Below, piece by piece: positions 26,017-33,951 of a stretch of 64,000 nucleotides of DNA; position 1 is the stretch's first letter; every line of letters begins with the position of its first letter. The position numbers and the translations under genes are program-made. Below the pieces are notes generated by a model that saw only the letters and a list, made by a program, of their open reading frames with translations, had not been told where the DNA came from and ran no database searches. The stretch is taken from assembly GCA_965198325.1 (NCBI GenBank), contig CBDAPE010000019.1, forward strand, positions 558,001 through 622,000, in the 5' to 3' direction. Source of the stretch: CBDAPE01 sp965198325. Its GTDB lineage: Bacteria > Pseudomonadota > Alphaproteobacteria > UBA828 > JAPUJA01.

Positions 26017-26229
26017 ATGTCTTCGATGACGCGATTTGACACCCTTCTCCGCGCCGTCCTAACTAAAGGCTCGCCACCAGATCGCCGAAAATCCGTTCGG
26101 GCTGCTTCCGCCTGTTGTAGCGGTACTCAAACTCCTTCACGTACTTCTGAAGGTGCTTCTTCGAAACGTGAACGTGAGTCCCACGGATCGACAGCTTCAG
26201 GCGCGACCAAAACCCCTCAAGGCCGTTGA
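26017..26229 (+). CDS. Small ORF overlapping the transposase 3' end (element B2)
   Basis: ATG 26017 lies 3 bases after the cargo stop and follows CAGGAG. It begins MSSMTRFDTLLRAVLTKG, the counterpart of the 18551 ORF. From 26063 it overlaps the transposase gene in antisense. The conserved RFDxLLxA core ahead of that overlap supports it as a real short gene; its true end is uncertain. Confidence 0.45.
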   Translation: MSSMTRFDTLLRAVLTKGSPPDRRKSVRAASACCSGTQTPSRTSEGASSKRERESHGSTASGATKTPQGR

Positions 26230-26917
26230 CGTGGCAATCGCCGTCCACATATTCCCCGGCTCCATGGTTGACCGTCTCGTGTTCGAACCCGGCCTTGTCC
26301 AGTCCGTTATAGGACGCCAGCTCGTCGCTGTTGACCGTGCTGCCATGATCGACGTTCTCTTTGATGATCGGATGCAGCGTCTTTTTGCGAACGTCCGGAA
26401 CAACCTTCGTCATTACATCGCCGTCGCGTTCCAACATCCCGAACACGACCGTCTTGCCGGGAGCCCCGCGTCCGCGCTTCCCGCCCGACCGCTTCCCGCC
26501 AACGTAGGTCTCATCGACCTCGACGATCCCGCCCAGCGGCGTCTCGCCGTCCGTATCGGCCATGTACTTGCGGATTTCGTGCGCCATGCGCCATGCGGTC
26601 TTGTACGTCACGCCAAGCTCGCGTTGCAGTTCCATCGCGGCCACGCCGTGCCGGGAATTGGAGAACAAGTGCATCGCATAGAACCACTTGTGAAGCGGCG
26701 TGCGCGAGCGCTCCATTATCGTGCCCACGGTCGGATGCAACTGGTGTTTGCAGTGCTGGCACACATAGGCGCGCTCGCGTGTCATGCGATAGAATTTGCC
26801 GTGCGTGCCGCACTTCGGGCAGTCCAGCTCCGTTCCGCCGTAGCGCTCTACCATGATACGCTTCAAGCACGCTTCGTCGTCTGGGAACTGCTGTTGAAAT
26901 TCGTAGAACGTGGTCAT
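26063..26917 (-). CDS. IS1595 (ISXO2-type) transposase B2
   Basis: 284 residues with a zinc ribbon (CPKC...CQHC), HTH (VTYKTAWRMAHEI) and core (VEVDETYVGGKR, NSDELASYNG, HVNGLEGFWSRLK). About 90% identical by eye to the B1 copy, most differences falling in residues 38-120. The frame is intact. Confidence 0.93.
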   Translation of the reverse strand: MTTFYEFQQQFPDDEACLKRIMVERYGGTELDCPKCGTHGKFYRMTRERAYVCQHCKHQLHPTVGTIMERSRTPLHKWFYAMHLFSNSRHGVAAMELQRELGVTYKTAWRMAHEIRKYMADTDGETPLGGIVEVDETYVGGKRSGGKRGRGAPGKTVVFGMLERDGDVMTKVVPDVRKKTLHPIIKENVDHGSTVNSDELASYNGLDKAGFEHETVNHGAGEYVDGDCHVNGLEGFWSRLKLSIRGTHVHVSKKHLQKYVKEFEYRYNRRKQPERIFGDLVASL

Positions 26918-27022
26918 GGCGACCTCCTATGTACTGAGAATAGGGATCGACTAGTGTTGCGTCAAGGGGATAATCGCGTAAACTTATTGACCGAAGCCCA
27001 CAGTAGCCTGGCAATCTCCCAA

Positions 27023-27126
27023 TCGCCAAACACGTCAGAGCGACGGTCCATGTCGGGCCGCCCGCTCAATAGAAGACCGTTTACGGAAATAGGCGGGAGT
27101 CCTCTGCTCTGACGACTGTTTGGCGA
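27023..27126. repeat. Inverted repeat upstream of the lipoprotein metalloprotease gene
   Basis: TCGCCAAACACGTCAGAGC (27023-27041) faces GCTCTGACGACTGTTTGGCGA (27106-27126): 19 paired bases with a 2-base bulge and a 64-base interval. It lies 50 bases before the ATG at 27176 and could be a regulatory or old mobile-element structure. Confidence 0.6.
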
Positions 27127-27175
27127 CCGACCCGGCACCAGCCGGGGCCGGATTGCAATGTCAGAGGAAAATCCT

Positions 27176-27221
27176 ATGAACGTGATCAGATGGAGTGCTT
27201 TCGCACTCAGCCTGCTGTTTC
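27176..27221 (+). pseudogene. 5' end of the interrupted lipoprotein metalloprotease gene
   Basis: ATG 27176, preceded by CAGAGGA, encodes MNVIRWSAFALSLLF before IS3 copy 2 begins. Joining across the IS (dropping one TTTC) continues LTACFGGGGGS, so the two sides together form a lipoprotein signal peptide with lipobox LTAC. Confidence 0.8.
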
Positions 27222-27250
27222 TGGCCTGCCCCCGATTAGTGGTCCAGCGC

Positions 27251-28156
27251 TTAAGTTAGAGTTTGGCGCGGGTTAAGTTGATGGGCCGCCCGTAGCCCCT
27301 CAACAGGGTAGGTTGGCCCCTCAACGTTTGGCAAGATGGTTTCTGGGGCCGGCGGTCTGTATCCGAGCGAGCTATGCGGCCGGATGGTATTATAGTGATG
27401 GCGCCATCGTTCGATCAGCACTTTGGCCTGCTTCAGTGTAGAGAAGATCTCCGTGTTCAGGATTTCGTCCCGGAGCTTTGAGTTGAAGCTCTCGTTGTAT
27501 CCGTTCTCCCAAGGTGACCCGGGCTCGATATAGAGGGTCTTGACGCCGATCCTGCCGAGCCAGTCGCGGACGGCATGAGCGGTAAACTCTGAGCCGTTGT
27601 CGGAACGGATATGATCCGGCGGGCCATGTTGGACGAAGAGCTCGGTCAGACAATGGAGGACATTGTCCGAGTTCAATCTTCGCTCGACGACAACGGCCAT
27701 GCACCGCCTGGTGAACTCATCGATCACGGTGAGCATGCGGAACGTCCTCCCATCGTGTGTTCGATCCATGACGAAGTCATAGGACCAGACGTGATTGGGC
27801 CAGCACGGCCGCAGACGGATGCAGGATCCGTCGTTGAGCCACAGCCTGCCCCGTTTCGGTTGCTTCTGTGGGAGCTTCAGCCCCTCCCGCCGCCAGATGC
27901 GCTGGACCCGCTTGGCGTTCACGTGCCAACCTTCGGTCCTGAGCAAGGCAGTGATCCGCCGATCGCCATATCTGCCATACTGGCTGGCCAAGCGGATGAT
28001 CGCGGCCGTGAGGGCCTCTTCATCATCCCGACCACGGGGTCTCTTGCGCTGGGTTGAGCGATGTTGGCCTGCAACAGCACAGGCCCGTCGCTCGGAGATC
28101 CCCAGTTCGGCCTGGAGATGATCAACACACTGCCGGCGACGGGCGGGGCTTAGCAA
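27251..28156 (-). CDS. IS3 transposase OrfB, copy 2
   Basis: 301 residues, identical by eye to the OrfB at 19743-20648, with DDE residues in WSYDFVMDRT, HIRSDNGSEF and NGYNESFNSKLRDE. It overlaps the orfA end in a different frame. Confidence 0.94.
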   Translation of the reverse strand: MLSPARRRQCVDHLQAELGISERRACAVAGQHRSTQRKRPRGRDDEEALTAAIIRLASQYGRYGDRRITALLRTEGWHVNAKRVQRIWRREGLKLPQKQPKRGRLWLNDGSCIRLRPCWPNHVWSYDFVMDRTHDGRTFRMLTVIDEFTRRCMAVVVERRLNSDNVLHCLTELFVQHGPPDHIRSDNGSEFTAHAVRDWLGRIGVKTLYIEPGSPWENGYNESFNSKLRDEILNTEIFSTLKQAKVLIERWRHHYNTIRPHSSLGYRPPAPETILPNVEGPTYPVEGLRAAHQLNPRQTLT

Positions 28157-28428
28157 TTTCCCTCAAGCGCCTCTTTCAAGATCAGCTTATCCAACGTCAG
28201 ATCCGAGATCGCCTTGCGGAGACGGCCATTCTCCTTCTCCAGGTCCTTCAGACGCTTGGCCTGGTCAGTACGAAGGCCGCCATATTCCTTGCGCCAGCGA
28301 TAGTAACTCTGCTCCGATACGCCGAGCGTGCGACAAGCTTGACCAACCGACTGGCCCTGCGCCAAAGCCACCTCGGCTTCGCGCAACATGCTGATAATCC
28401 GTTCTGAGGTGTAGCGTTTACGGCTCAT
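28150..28428 (-). CDS. IS3 transposase OrfA, copy 2
   Basis: 92 residues, identical by eye to the OrfA at 20642-20920; ATG 28428 follows AAGGAGG. Confidence 0.92.
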   Translation of the reverse strand: MSRKRYTSERIISMLREAEVALAQGQSVGQACRTLGVSEQSYYRWRKEYGGLRTDQAKRLKDLEKENGRLRKAISDLTLDKLILKEALEGNC

Positions 28429-28522
28429 TTCGTCCTCCTTTCGAGGGGGCAAAATGCGCCAAACTCTTCAATAAATCTGGACCACTTTTAGGGGGTCACT
28501 CCATTTCTTACCGCGTGCTTCG

Positions 28523-29983
28523 GTGGCGGTGGGGGTAGTAATGGCAGTGTTCCTGTCTTTATGCCTGAACTTCCCGAGGTACCCGTGGCTCCCGAGGTAC
28601 CTGAACCTCCTGAGGCATTTCCCGAACTTCCGCTACAGCAGCCTCCAGCCTGCTCACGCAGCCCAAGCGCCGATTGTCGATCTTCAAGGAATCCTGCATG
28701 TGGGATCCAATGTCGTACCGCCCTCCGATCAGATCGCGAAGGGAGGAACATACAACGGGATCGCCGTTTCATCCGGTCTGGTGCGCGACGGCGAGGGGGT
28801 CGACAGAGTGCTCGAATACCTGAATAAGCCCGTGGATAGTGGTGTATCAAGATCGGGCGAGGAATTCACATACGAACGGCACTCAACCGGACTCGCAACG
28901 TTCCCAAATAGCCCAACTCTCCGCCTTGCGGAAGGCACGAATGATGAATTCGCTTCATACGCAGTGCGCGCCGTTCAACTCATCAATGCCGCCCTGCCCT
29001 ATGAGAAGCGCATTGTATTCGGCAGCGAACCTGCATCGCCACTGGCGGCTATTGAGGACATCCCGGATGGAGAAATCTATATCGACTTCGCGCCGTTCGC
29101 AGACTGGAATGATCCAAACAAGGAATCGGCCCGCCCGGGCACCGAAGCAGCCGCCCAGCATGCCAATGTTAAAGAGTTCAATGTACTAACCCAAAAATGG
29201 GAATCCAAACGCCAGCGGGCTGCACATATCTGGTTCGATCCGGAGCGCACGTCGAATTTTTCCGAAGAGAGCAAATTTTCCATAGTTCTGCATGAAATCA
29301 TGCATGCACTCGGACATTACGGGCATCAGGATTCCGGCCGATTCCCGGACTCGATCGTGCGGGATCGTTCTCTCCTTATAACCAGCGAGCTTCCTGCAAT
29401 TGATCGTGAAGCCTTGCTTGCGATGTATGACAGGTTAGATCCTGGAACTTCGCCCGAAGAATTATCAACGGAGAACCTAGGGCCGTGGGCCGATACGTCG
29501 TTTCACCTTCGCGGCGATCTGGACATTTCCAACGGGCAGGTATCCTTCGGAGTCGCTTCAAGAAACGGGTTATCGCAACCTTGGGCTTCGGGGCCTACGC
29601 CGTATACAAACTTGGTGGACAACGCCATTTTGTCCGAGACGGTGAGTTGGGAAGGACGCCTATTGGGAATGACCCCTCACGCGGCGATAGTCGGAGGCGC
29701 AGCCGATCTTTCTGTCGAGTTGGAGACACTTACGGGCGATCTCGATTTCACGTTGTTGGAAACGTGGCAGGCCAATGTGCCCCTTGGTGAAATCGGCACG
29801 GGCGCAATCTGGGGCGATGGCGATCTTAGATACACGGTCGGCATTCGAGGCAACACGTTCGTCCAGACAGGAGGCGATGAAGGAACCGTGACGGACGCGT
29901 TCTTCGGAATTGCTCATGAAGGTATGGGCGGCGTCTTGGACCGAAGTGATTTGGCTGGCGCGTTTGGCGGAGAGCGCCAGTAG
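28523..29983 (+). CDS. Metalloprotease with C-terminal TbpB-like barrel (5' end displaced by IS3; frameshift after the linker)
   Basis: The body carries LHEIMHALGHYGH near base 29290, a zinc motif of HExxHxxGxxxH form, followed by RFPDSIV, as in a group of proteobacterial metzincin-like proteases. The last ~130 residues (TDAFFGIAHEGMGGVLD...AGAFGG) match the transferrin-binding-protein-like barrel ending. Bases 28504-~28650 in another frame encode the lipoprotein start of the mature protein: LTACFGGGGGS, then a Pro-Glu-rich linker (PELPEVPVAPEVPEPPE). A frameshift near 28650 plus IS3 separate it from the protease frame. The first ~45 residues of the annotated frame are therefore spurious. It was probably an outer-membrane lipoprotein protease and is now likely inactive. 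Confidence 0.75.
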   Translation: MAVGVVMAVFLSLCLNFPRYPWLPRYLNLLRHFPNFRYSSLQPAHAAQAPIVDLQGILHVGSNVVPPSDQIAKGGTYNGIAVSSGLVRDGEGVDRVLEYLNKPVDSGVSRSGEEFTYERHSTGLATFPNSPTLRLAEGTNDEFASYAVRAVQLINAALPYEKRIVFGSEPASPLAAIEDIPDGEIYIDFAPFADWNDPNKESARPGTEAAAQHANVKEFNVLTQKWESKRQRAAHIWFDPERTSNFSEESKFSIVLHEIMHALGHYGHQDSGRFPDSIVRDRSLLITSELPAIDREALLAMYDRLDPGTSPEELSTENLGPWADTSFHLRGDLDISNGQVSFGVASRNGLSQPWASGPTPYTNLVDNAILSETVSWEGRLLGMTPHAAIVGGAADLSVELETLTGDLDFTLLETWQANVPLGEIGTGAIWGDGDLRYTVGIRGNTFVQTGGDEGTVTDAFFGIAHEGMGGVLDRSDLAGAFGGERQ

Positions 29984-29986
29984 ACT

Positions 29987-30022
29987 GTTGTCTCCCCGTC
30001 GCTGGCACGGCGGGGAGACAAC
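29987..30022 (+). terminator. Hairpin after the metalloprotease gene
   Basis: A perfect 12-base stem (GTTGTCTCCCCG / CGGGGAGACAAC) with a 12-base loop starts 3 bases past the stop codon. No U run follows, so termination strength is uncertain. Confidence 0.55.
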
Positions 30023-30048
30023 CACCACCCACGGCAGGGAGAGCTACC

Positions 30049-30342
30049 GTGAATGATGACGGTCAAGAAGCCACCATCAGAGAGAAGTCTGTCCGAGCCT
30101 TTCTTGTCGCGCTTGCCACAGCGATTCGATCGTTTGATCAAGATCTCTCTCAAACTCGGCCCGGGGCCTTCCAAATATCGTTTCTCGGCTATTTAGACGG
30201 CTTTCTGTTAGACTTTCATCCAGAGAAAAATGGCGATCCCGGCCGGTGGGAAGAGATAAATGACCTTCGGGCTGCGCTTCAGGTGACTTTAGAGAATCCA
30301 AAGATTCAGATTTTTGACCCTCCTGTGGGGCCGATGAATTGA
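30049..30342 (+). CDS. Small hypothetical protein
   Basis: 97 residues from a GTG preceded by GGGAGAG. No signal peptide or membrane segment; an aromatic-rich centre (FQISFLGYLDGFLLDFHPE) then helix-like sequence. It follows the metalloprotease at a short distance, so they may once have shared a transcript. Family unknown. Confidence 0.5.
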   Translation: MNDDGQEATIREKSVRAFLVALATAIRSFDQDLSQTRPGAFQISFLGYLDGFLLDFHPEKNGDPGRWEEINDLRAALQVTLENPKIQIFDPPVGPMN

Positions 30343-30564
30343 TTTTGGATATGGTGTGCCTCGCTTTCAAGTTAGGTATGTAAGTCCCTTAAAAAACATC
30401 GAGAAACCACTGGACCTGACGCCGTAACAGAGCGTCACTGTGCTTGCGCGGCGACGAACCGGATTCCTTCGACCGCCGGCCCGGACCTGACCTCCAGACA
30501 GTCCGGGCTTCAGGCGGTGACAGCGCCCGCATCGGGCAGGCGCGCGCAACGGAAGGAACCCGCC

Positions 30565-31182
30565 ATGGCAAATTCAACCGAAACCCGAACGCCCTCCTCC
30601 CCTCGTAGCGGCGCCGAACCGGATCGATCGACCCGGCTTCCCGGCCGCAACCGCGGCGCCACGATCGCGGAACTGCCGGAAGCGACCGGATGGCAGCCGC
30701 ACTCGGTGCGGAGCGCGGTGGCTGCCCAACTCCGGGCGCTGGAGCCCATGGACGTTGCGGGTCTGCGTGCCGAGTGGCGAAGGCTCTATCGCTCGACACC
30801 CCCGAAGCGGGTTTCCCGCGAGCTTTTGATCCTGGGTGTCGCCTGGAAGATCCAGGAGCGGGTCCAGGGAGGGTTCAGCGCCGCCACGAAACGCAGGCTC
30901 GCGGCCCTCACGCGATCCCTCGCACAAGACGGCGACATCGCACGCGCGCGCGTTACCCGGGCGAAGCCGGGCAGCAGTCTGATCCGGGAATGGGGGGGCC
31001 GGACCCATAGTGTGGCGGTTAGCGAAGACGGGTTCGAGTGGAACGGCAAGACCTGGCGCTCGCTCTCGGCCATCGCCCGCGAGATCACCGGCGCCCATTG
31101 GTCGGGTCCGCGCTTCTTCGGGCTCACCGGACGCTCGCCCGCGCGGGCCGGGGCGCCGGTTAAGGGTCATGACGATGATTAG
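30565..31182 (+). CDS. Fused DUF3489-DUF2924 protein (module 2)
   Basis: 205 residues from ATG 30565, preceded by GGAAGGA. Residues ~1-52 are DUF3489-like (TIAELPEATGWQPHSVRSAV, compare the separate protein at 56992). From about AAQLRALEPMD on it is DUF2924 (RRLYRSTPPKRVSRELLILG; TGAHWSGPRFFGL). In modules 3 and 4 these are two genes with overlapping or adjacent ends, so the fusion probably arose by a short deletion. Function unknown; the association with a recombinase suggests a role in element mobility or its control. Confidence 0.8.
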   Translation: MANSTETRTPSSPRSGAEPDRSTRLPGRNRGATIAELPEATGWQPHSVRSAVAAQLRALEPMDVAGLRAEWRRLYRSTPPKRVSRELLILGVAWKIQERVQGGFSAATKRRLAALTRSLAQDGDIARARVTRAKPGSSLIREWGGRTHSVAVSEDGFEWNGKTWRSLSAIAREITGAHWSGPRFFGLTGRSPARAGAPVKGHDDD

Positions 31183-31254
31183 CCCGAAGGAGGGCCGGAA
31201 GGGACGCCCCGGCGTCCGGTGTGCGATATACACCCGCAAGTCCCACGAAGAAGG
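31170..31254 (+). pseudogene. Serine recombinase N-terminal stub (module 2), cut by IS21
   Basis: ATG 31170 overlaps the end of the fused gene and encodes ~28 residues ending VRCAIYTRKSHEEG, the start of the resolvase domain including the catalytic Ser segment. IS21 copy 3 begins at 31255 and the rest of the recombinase is not found beyond it. Confidence 0.8.
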
Positions 31255-31445
31255 TGTCAATGGCGGAGCAAGAAGGGACCACCGTGGCGGTGTAAGAAGG
31301 GACCGCTTGGCGGCTGCGGGCTTGTCCCCGTAGTCCATGGGCGGGCCCCGCGTGCGACGCGACGTGCCCTCAACAGGCCGACGCGGCGGCGCGCGCGGGA
31401 GGGACCTGTGGGCCCATGGGGTCAAGCGTGGGTTGGGTGGTCGGT

Positions 31446-32207
31446 TCAGTTCGCCGTCGGGGTTTGACGCCTGCGGCTCTGGTTGAGCCTGTAGCTCTCG
31501 CCATTCATCTCGAGGATGTTGACGTGGTGGGTGCGGCGGTCGAGGAGAGCGCCGGTAAGCCGCTCGGAGCCGAACACCTCGGTCCATTCGTCGAACGGCA
31601 GATTGGTGGTGACCAGGGTCGAGCCGCGCTCGTAGCGCTGGCTGAACACCTCGAACAGGAGCTCGGCACCGGTCTTGGACAGCGGCACGAAGCCGAGTTC
31701 GTCGACGATCAGAAGCTTGTAGGTGGCGAGCTTCTTCTGGAACCTCAGCAGCTGCTTGTCATCGCGGGCCTCGATGAGCTCGTGGACCAGCGCGGCGGTG
31801 ATGAAGCCGACCGAGAGGCCCTTCTGGCAGGCCGCCAAGCCGAGACCGAGGGCGATGTGGGTCTTGCCGGTGCCGCTGTTGCCGAGCGCGATGAGGTTCT
31901 CGCGGCGCTCGATGTACGCGCAGCGGGCGAGCTCCAGGACCAACGTCTTGTTGAGCGAGGGGATGACCTTGAAATCGAAGCTATCGAGGCTCTTGATCAC
32001 GGGGAAGCGCGCCGCCTTGATGCGCCGCTCGACCATGCGGCGCTCGCGGTCGATCAGCTCGAGCTCGGCCAGACGCAAGAGATAGCGAACGTGGTCGACG
32101 CCTTCAGAGGCGCACTGCCGGGCGATCTTGTCGTACTCCCTCAGGACCGTCGGCAGCTTCAGCCTCTTGAGGTGGTGGACGAGCAGCAGCCGTGGTGTGT
32201 CGGTCAT
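31446..32207 (-). CDS. istB: IS21 helper ATPase IstB (copy 3)
   Basis: 253 residues with Walker A GNSGTGKT and Walker B LLIVDELGF. Its start overlaps the istA stop, and it is nearly identical to copy 2. The longer frame from 32894 is an out-of-frame extension through istA. Confidence 0.95.
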   Translation of the reverse strand: MTDTPRLLLVHHLKRLKLPTVLREYDKIARQCASEGVDHVRYLLRLAELELIDRERRMVERRIKAARFPVIKSLDSFDFKVIPSLNKTLVLELARCAYIERRENLIALGNSGTGKTHIALGLGLAACQKGLSVGFITAALVHELIEARDDKQLLRFQKKLATYKLLIVDELGFVPLSKTGAELLFEVFSQRYERGSTLVTTNLPFDEWTEVFGSERLTGALLDRRTHHVNILEMNGESYRLNQSRRRQTPTAN

Positions 32208-33703
32208 GCGCCGAGCCCCGACAGCAGGCTCATGTACGACTTGGCAGACGTCGTCGCGACCCGGGCGCGCGGCAGGTACGGATAGACCTCGAGGTTGAGC
32301 CGGGGCGGCCGCCGCTCGATGCGGCACAGTACCAGGTGCTTCACCGCATCGAAGCCGATGGCGCCGAGCCTGAGCGCGTCGCCGACCGCACCCTCGACCT
32401 CCTCGAGCCGGAAGCTCTCCAGCAGACGGCGCACCTGGACGGACTCGCGCTTGCCCGCCTTGCCCATGCGGGCTTCGAGCAGGCGTCGCAGAGTGATGAA
32501 GGCCTCGGGCAGGTCCCAGCCCGCCAACGGCGCGGCCTGGTCGAGGGCGCCGATCTTCTGCTCGATCAAGGGTAGGTAATGCAGCGGGTCGAAGATCAGG
32601 TCCTCGCTGTCGTAGGACCGGCGGTGCCGGGCAATCACCTCCGCGCCGCAAGAGATAACGACCTCGTCGACGGAGCACCGGATCAGCACCTCGCGGTGGC
32701 CATAGGCCACGGGCACCGAGTAGTCGTTGCCCCGGCAGCGCACCAGCGACAGCGAGCTCACCCGTCCAGTGCGCTTGTCGCAGGCATCGTATGGTGCCGG
32801 GGGGAGAGGCAAGAAGGCTTCCCGGTCCCGTGCGAGGCGCTCGCCGATGGTCTCCTTGTGACCCCGCAGCCGCGCCGCCTGGCGCCGGCGGCACTGTCCC
32901 GCGAGAGCATCGTTCAGCGCCTCGAAGCTCTCGGCCCGCGGGACGGGGACCCGGAAGGTCCGCCGGATGAAGCCGACCAGTCCCTCGACCTTGCCTTTGT
33001 CGTTGCCCTTGCCCGGCCGGCCGAACCTGTCCTCGAACAGATAGGGGGATTGAAGGTCCGTGAAGACGCGCGTTCGCTGCCGCTTGCCATCGCCCAGTAT
33101 CCGGGCGACTGCCAGCTTGGTGTTGTCGTACAGGATGGATCGGGGGACGCCGCCGAAGAACGCAACCGCCGCGTTGTGGCCAGCGCAGAACGCCTCGGTC
33201 GTCTCCGCCGGGTAGGCCTTCACGAAGCAGGCATCACTGTGGGGAAGATCGAAGGCAAGGAAGTGGACCTTGCACGCCACGCCGCCGATCACCGCCATCG
33301 CCTCGCCGAAGTCCGCCTGGGCGGGGCCGGGGGAATGGACGAGCGGCACGAACATCTCGCGCGACCGAAGCCGCCGCTCACGGACATAGTCCTTCACGAT
33401 GGTGTAGCCGCCCGTAAAGCCGTACTCGTCCCGGAGACGGTCGAAGATCCGCTTCGCCGTGGGCCGTTGCTTGTGGTGGCTGGTCCGATCGTCTTCCAGA
33501 ATCCGATCGATGATCCCCGTGAACGGACCCCGCTTCGGCCGCCGTGGCGGCTTGCCGCGGCGAGACCCCGGCGGCACCGAGAACGACAGCATCTTGCGGA
33601 CCGTCTTGCGGTCCAGCCCGAACACCCGCGAGGCCTCGCGGGTGCTCATTCCCTCGACACGACACGCCCGCCGAACCCGCGCGTACAAATCCACCCGATA
33701 CAT
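32204..33703 (-). CDS. istA: IS21 transposase IstA (copy 3)
   Basis: 499 residues, full length, with HTH (STREASRVFGLDRKTVRKM) and DDE core (QADFGEA, LYDNTK, GKVEGLVGF). It differs from copy 1 at scattered positions, so the two copies have been separate for some time. Confidence 0.95.
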   Translation of the reverse strand: MYRVDLYARVRRACRVEGMSTREASRVFGLDRKTVRKMLSFSVPPGSRRGKPPRRPKRGPFTGIIDRILEDDRTSHHKQRPTAKRIFDRLRDEYGFTGGYTIVKDYVRERRLRSREMFVPLVHSPGPAQADFGEAMAVIGGVACKVHFLAFDLPHSDACFVKAYPAETTEAFCAGHNAAVAFFGGVPRSILYDNTKLAVARILGDGKRQRTRVFTDLQSPYLFEDRFGRPGKGNDKGKVEGLVGFIRRTFRVPVPRAESFEALNDALAGQCRRRQAARLRGHKETIGERLARDREAFLPLPPAPYDACDKRTGRVSSLSLVRCRGNDYSVPVAYGHREVLIRCSVDEVVISCGAEVIARHRRSYDSEDLIFDPLHYLPLIEQKIGALDQAAPLAGWDLPEAFITLRRLLEARMGKAGKRESVQVRRLLESFRLEEVEGAVGDALRLGAIGFDAVKHLVLCRIERRPPRLNLEVYPYLPRARVATTSAKSYMSLLSGLGA

Positions 33704-33951
33704 CCCCCCGCCTTCCAGTCAGAGCAACCCTGACAGAAGGCTATAGACGGTCCCATTTTGGTCCGCCACAGCCGGATCAACCGGCCGCTTCAGTGGGGGA
33801 TTATTGCGCCGCCGTTCTCAGACATGGCTGCTATTCCAAAATTCGCCTGTGTATGCCTACAATATACCCGTGTATGTGAGCGATTAGAGGTCGAAGAGAC
33901 TTAAAGACAAAAAAAATCACCGCATCACATCGTCGAAACTGGGAGGTAAAA

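Larger units (their letters stand above)
25443..26978. mobile_element. IS1595 (ISXO2-type) element B2 with cargo genes
   Basis: The terminal repeats read inward CGCGATTATCCCCTTAACGC (left) and CGCGATTATCCCCTTGACGC (right), one mismatch in 20; similarity continues a few bases outward (TTA/TTTA). It has the same plan as element B1: a rightward membrane-protein cargo, a small ORF starting just after it, and a leftward transposase. The left flank 25253-25442 is the 3' side of the IS110 remnant with nothing recognisable. Confidence 0.85.
27222..28503 (-). mobile_element. IS3-family element, copy 2 (1282 bases)
   Basis: Same length and apparently identical sequence to copy 1. It is flanked by the 4-base direct repeat TTTC (27218-27221 and 28504-28507), which confirms the ends and marks a recent insertion into the signal-peptide codons of the metalloprotease gene. 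Confidence 0.95.
30385..31254 (+). repeat. DUF3489/DUF2924/recombinase module 2, truncated on both sides
   Basis: From AAAAAACATCGAGAAACC this block matches 48760-49280 almost base for base. It includes the tail of the upstream ORF, a structured leader (stem GCCCGGAC 30479-30486 with GTCCGGGC 30501-30508, then GGTGACAGCGCC) and the fused gene below. The right side is cut by IS21 copy 3. Confidence 0.8.
31255..33820 (-). mobile_element. IS21-family element, copy 3
   Basis: Complete element of about 2.57 kb on the minus strand. The terminus at 31255 reads TGTCAATGGCGGAGCAAG with tandem internal repeats, and the other, read inward, TGAGAACGGCGGCGCAA ending at 33820. No target duplication is seen and the recombinase sequence does not resume after it, so flanking DNA was lost or rearranged. 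Confidence 0.88.

Noticed and set aside
30574..31587. Minus-strand 337-residue frame through module 2 and the IS21 end
   Set aside because: Antisense to the DUF2924 gene and across a mobile-element junction; its start merely repeats the shadow frame seen antisense to IstB.
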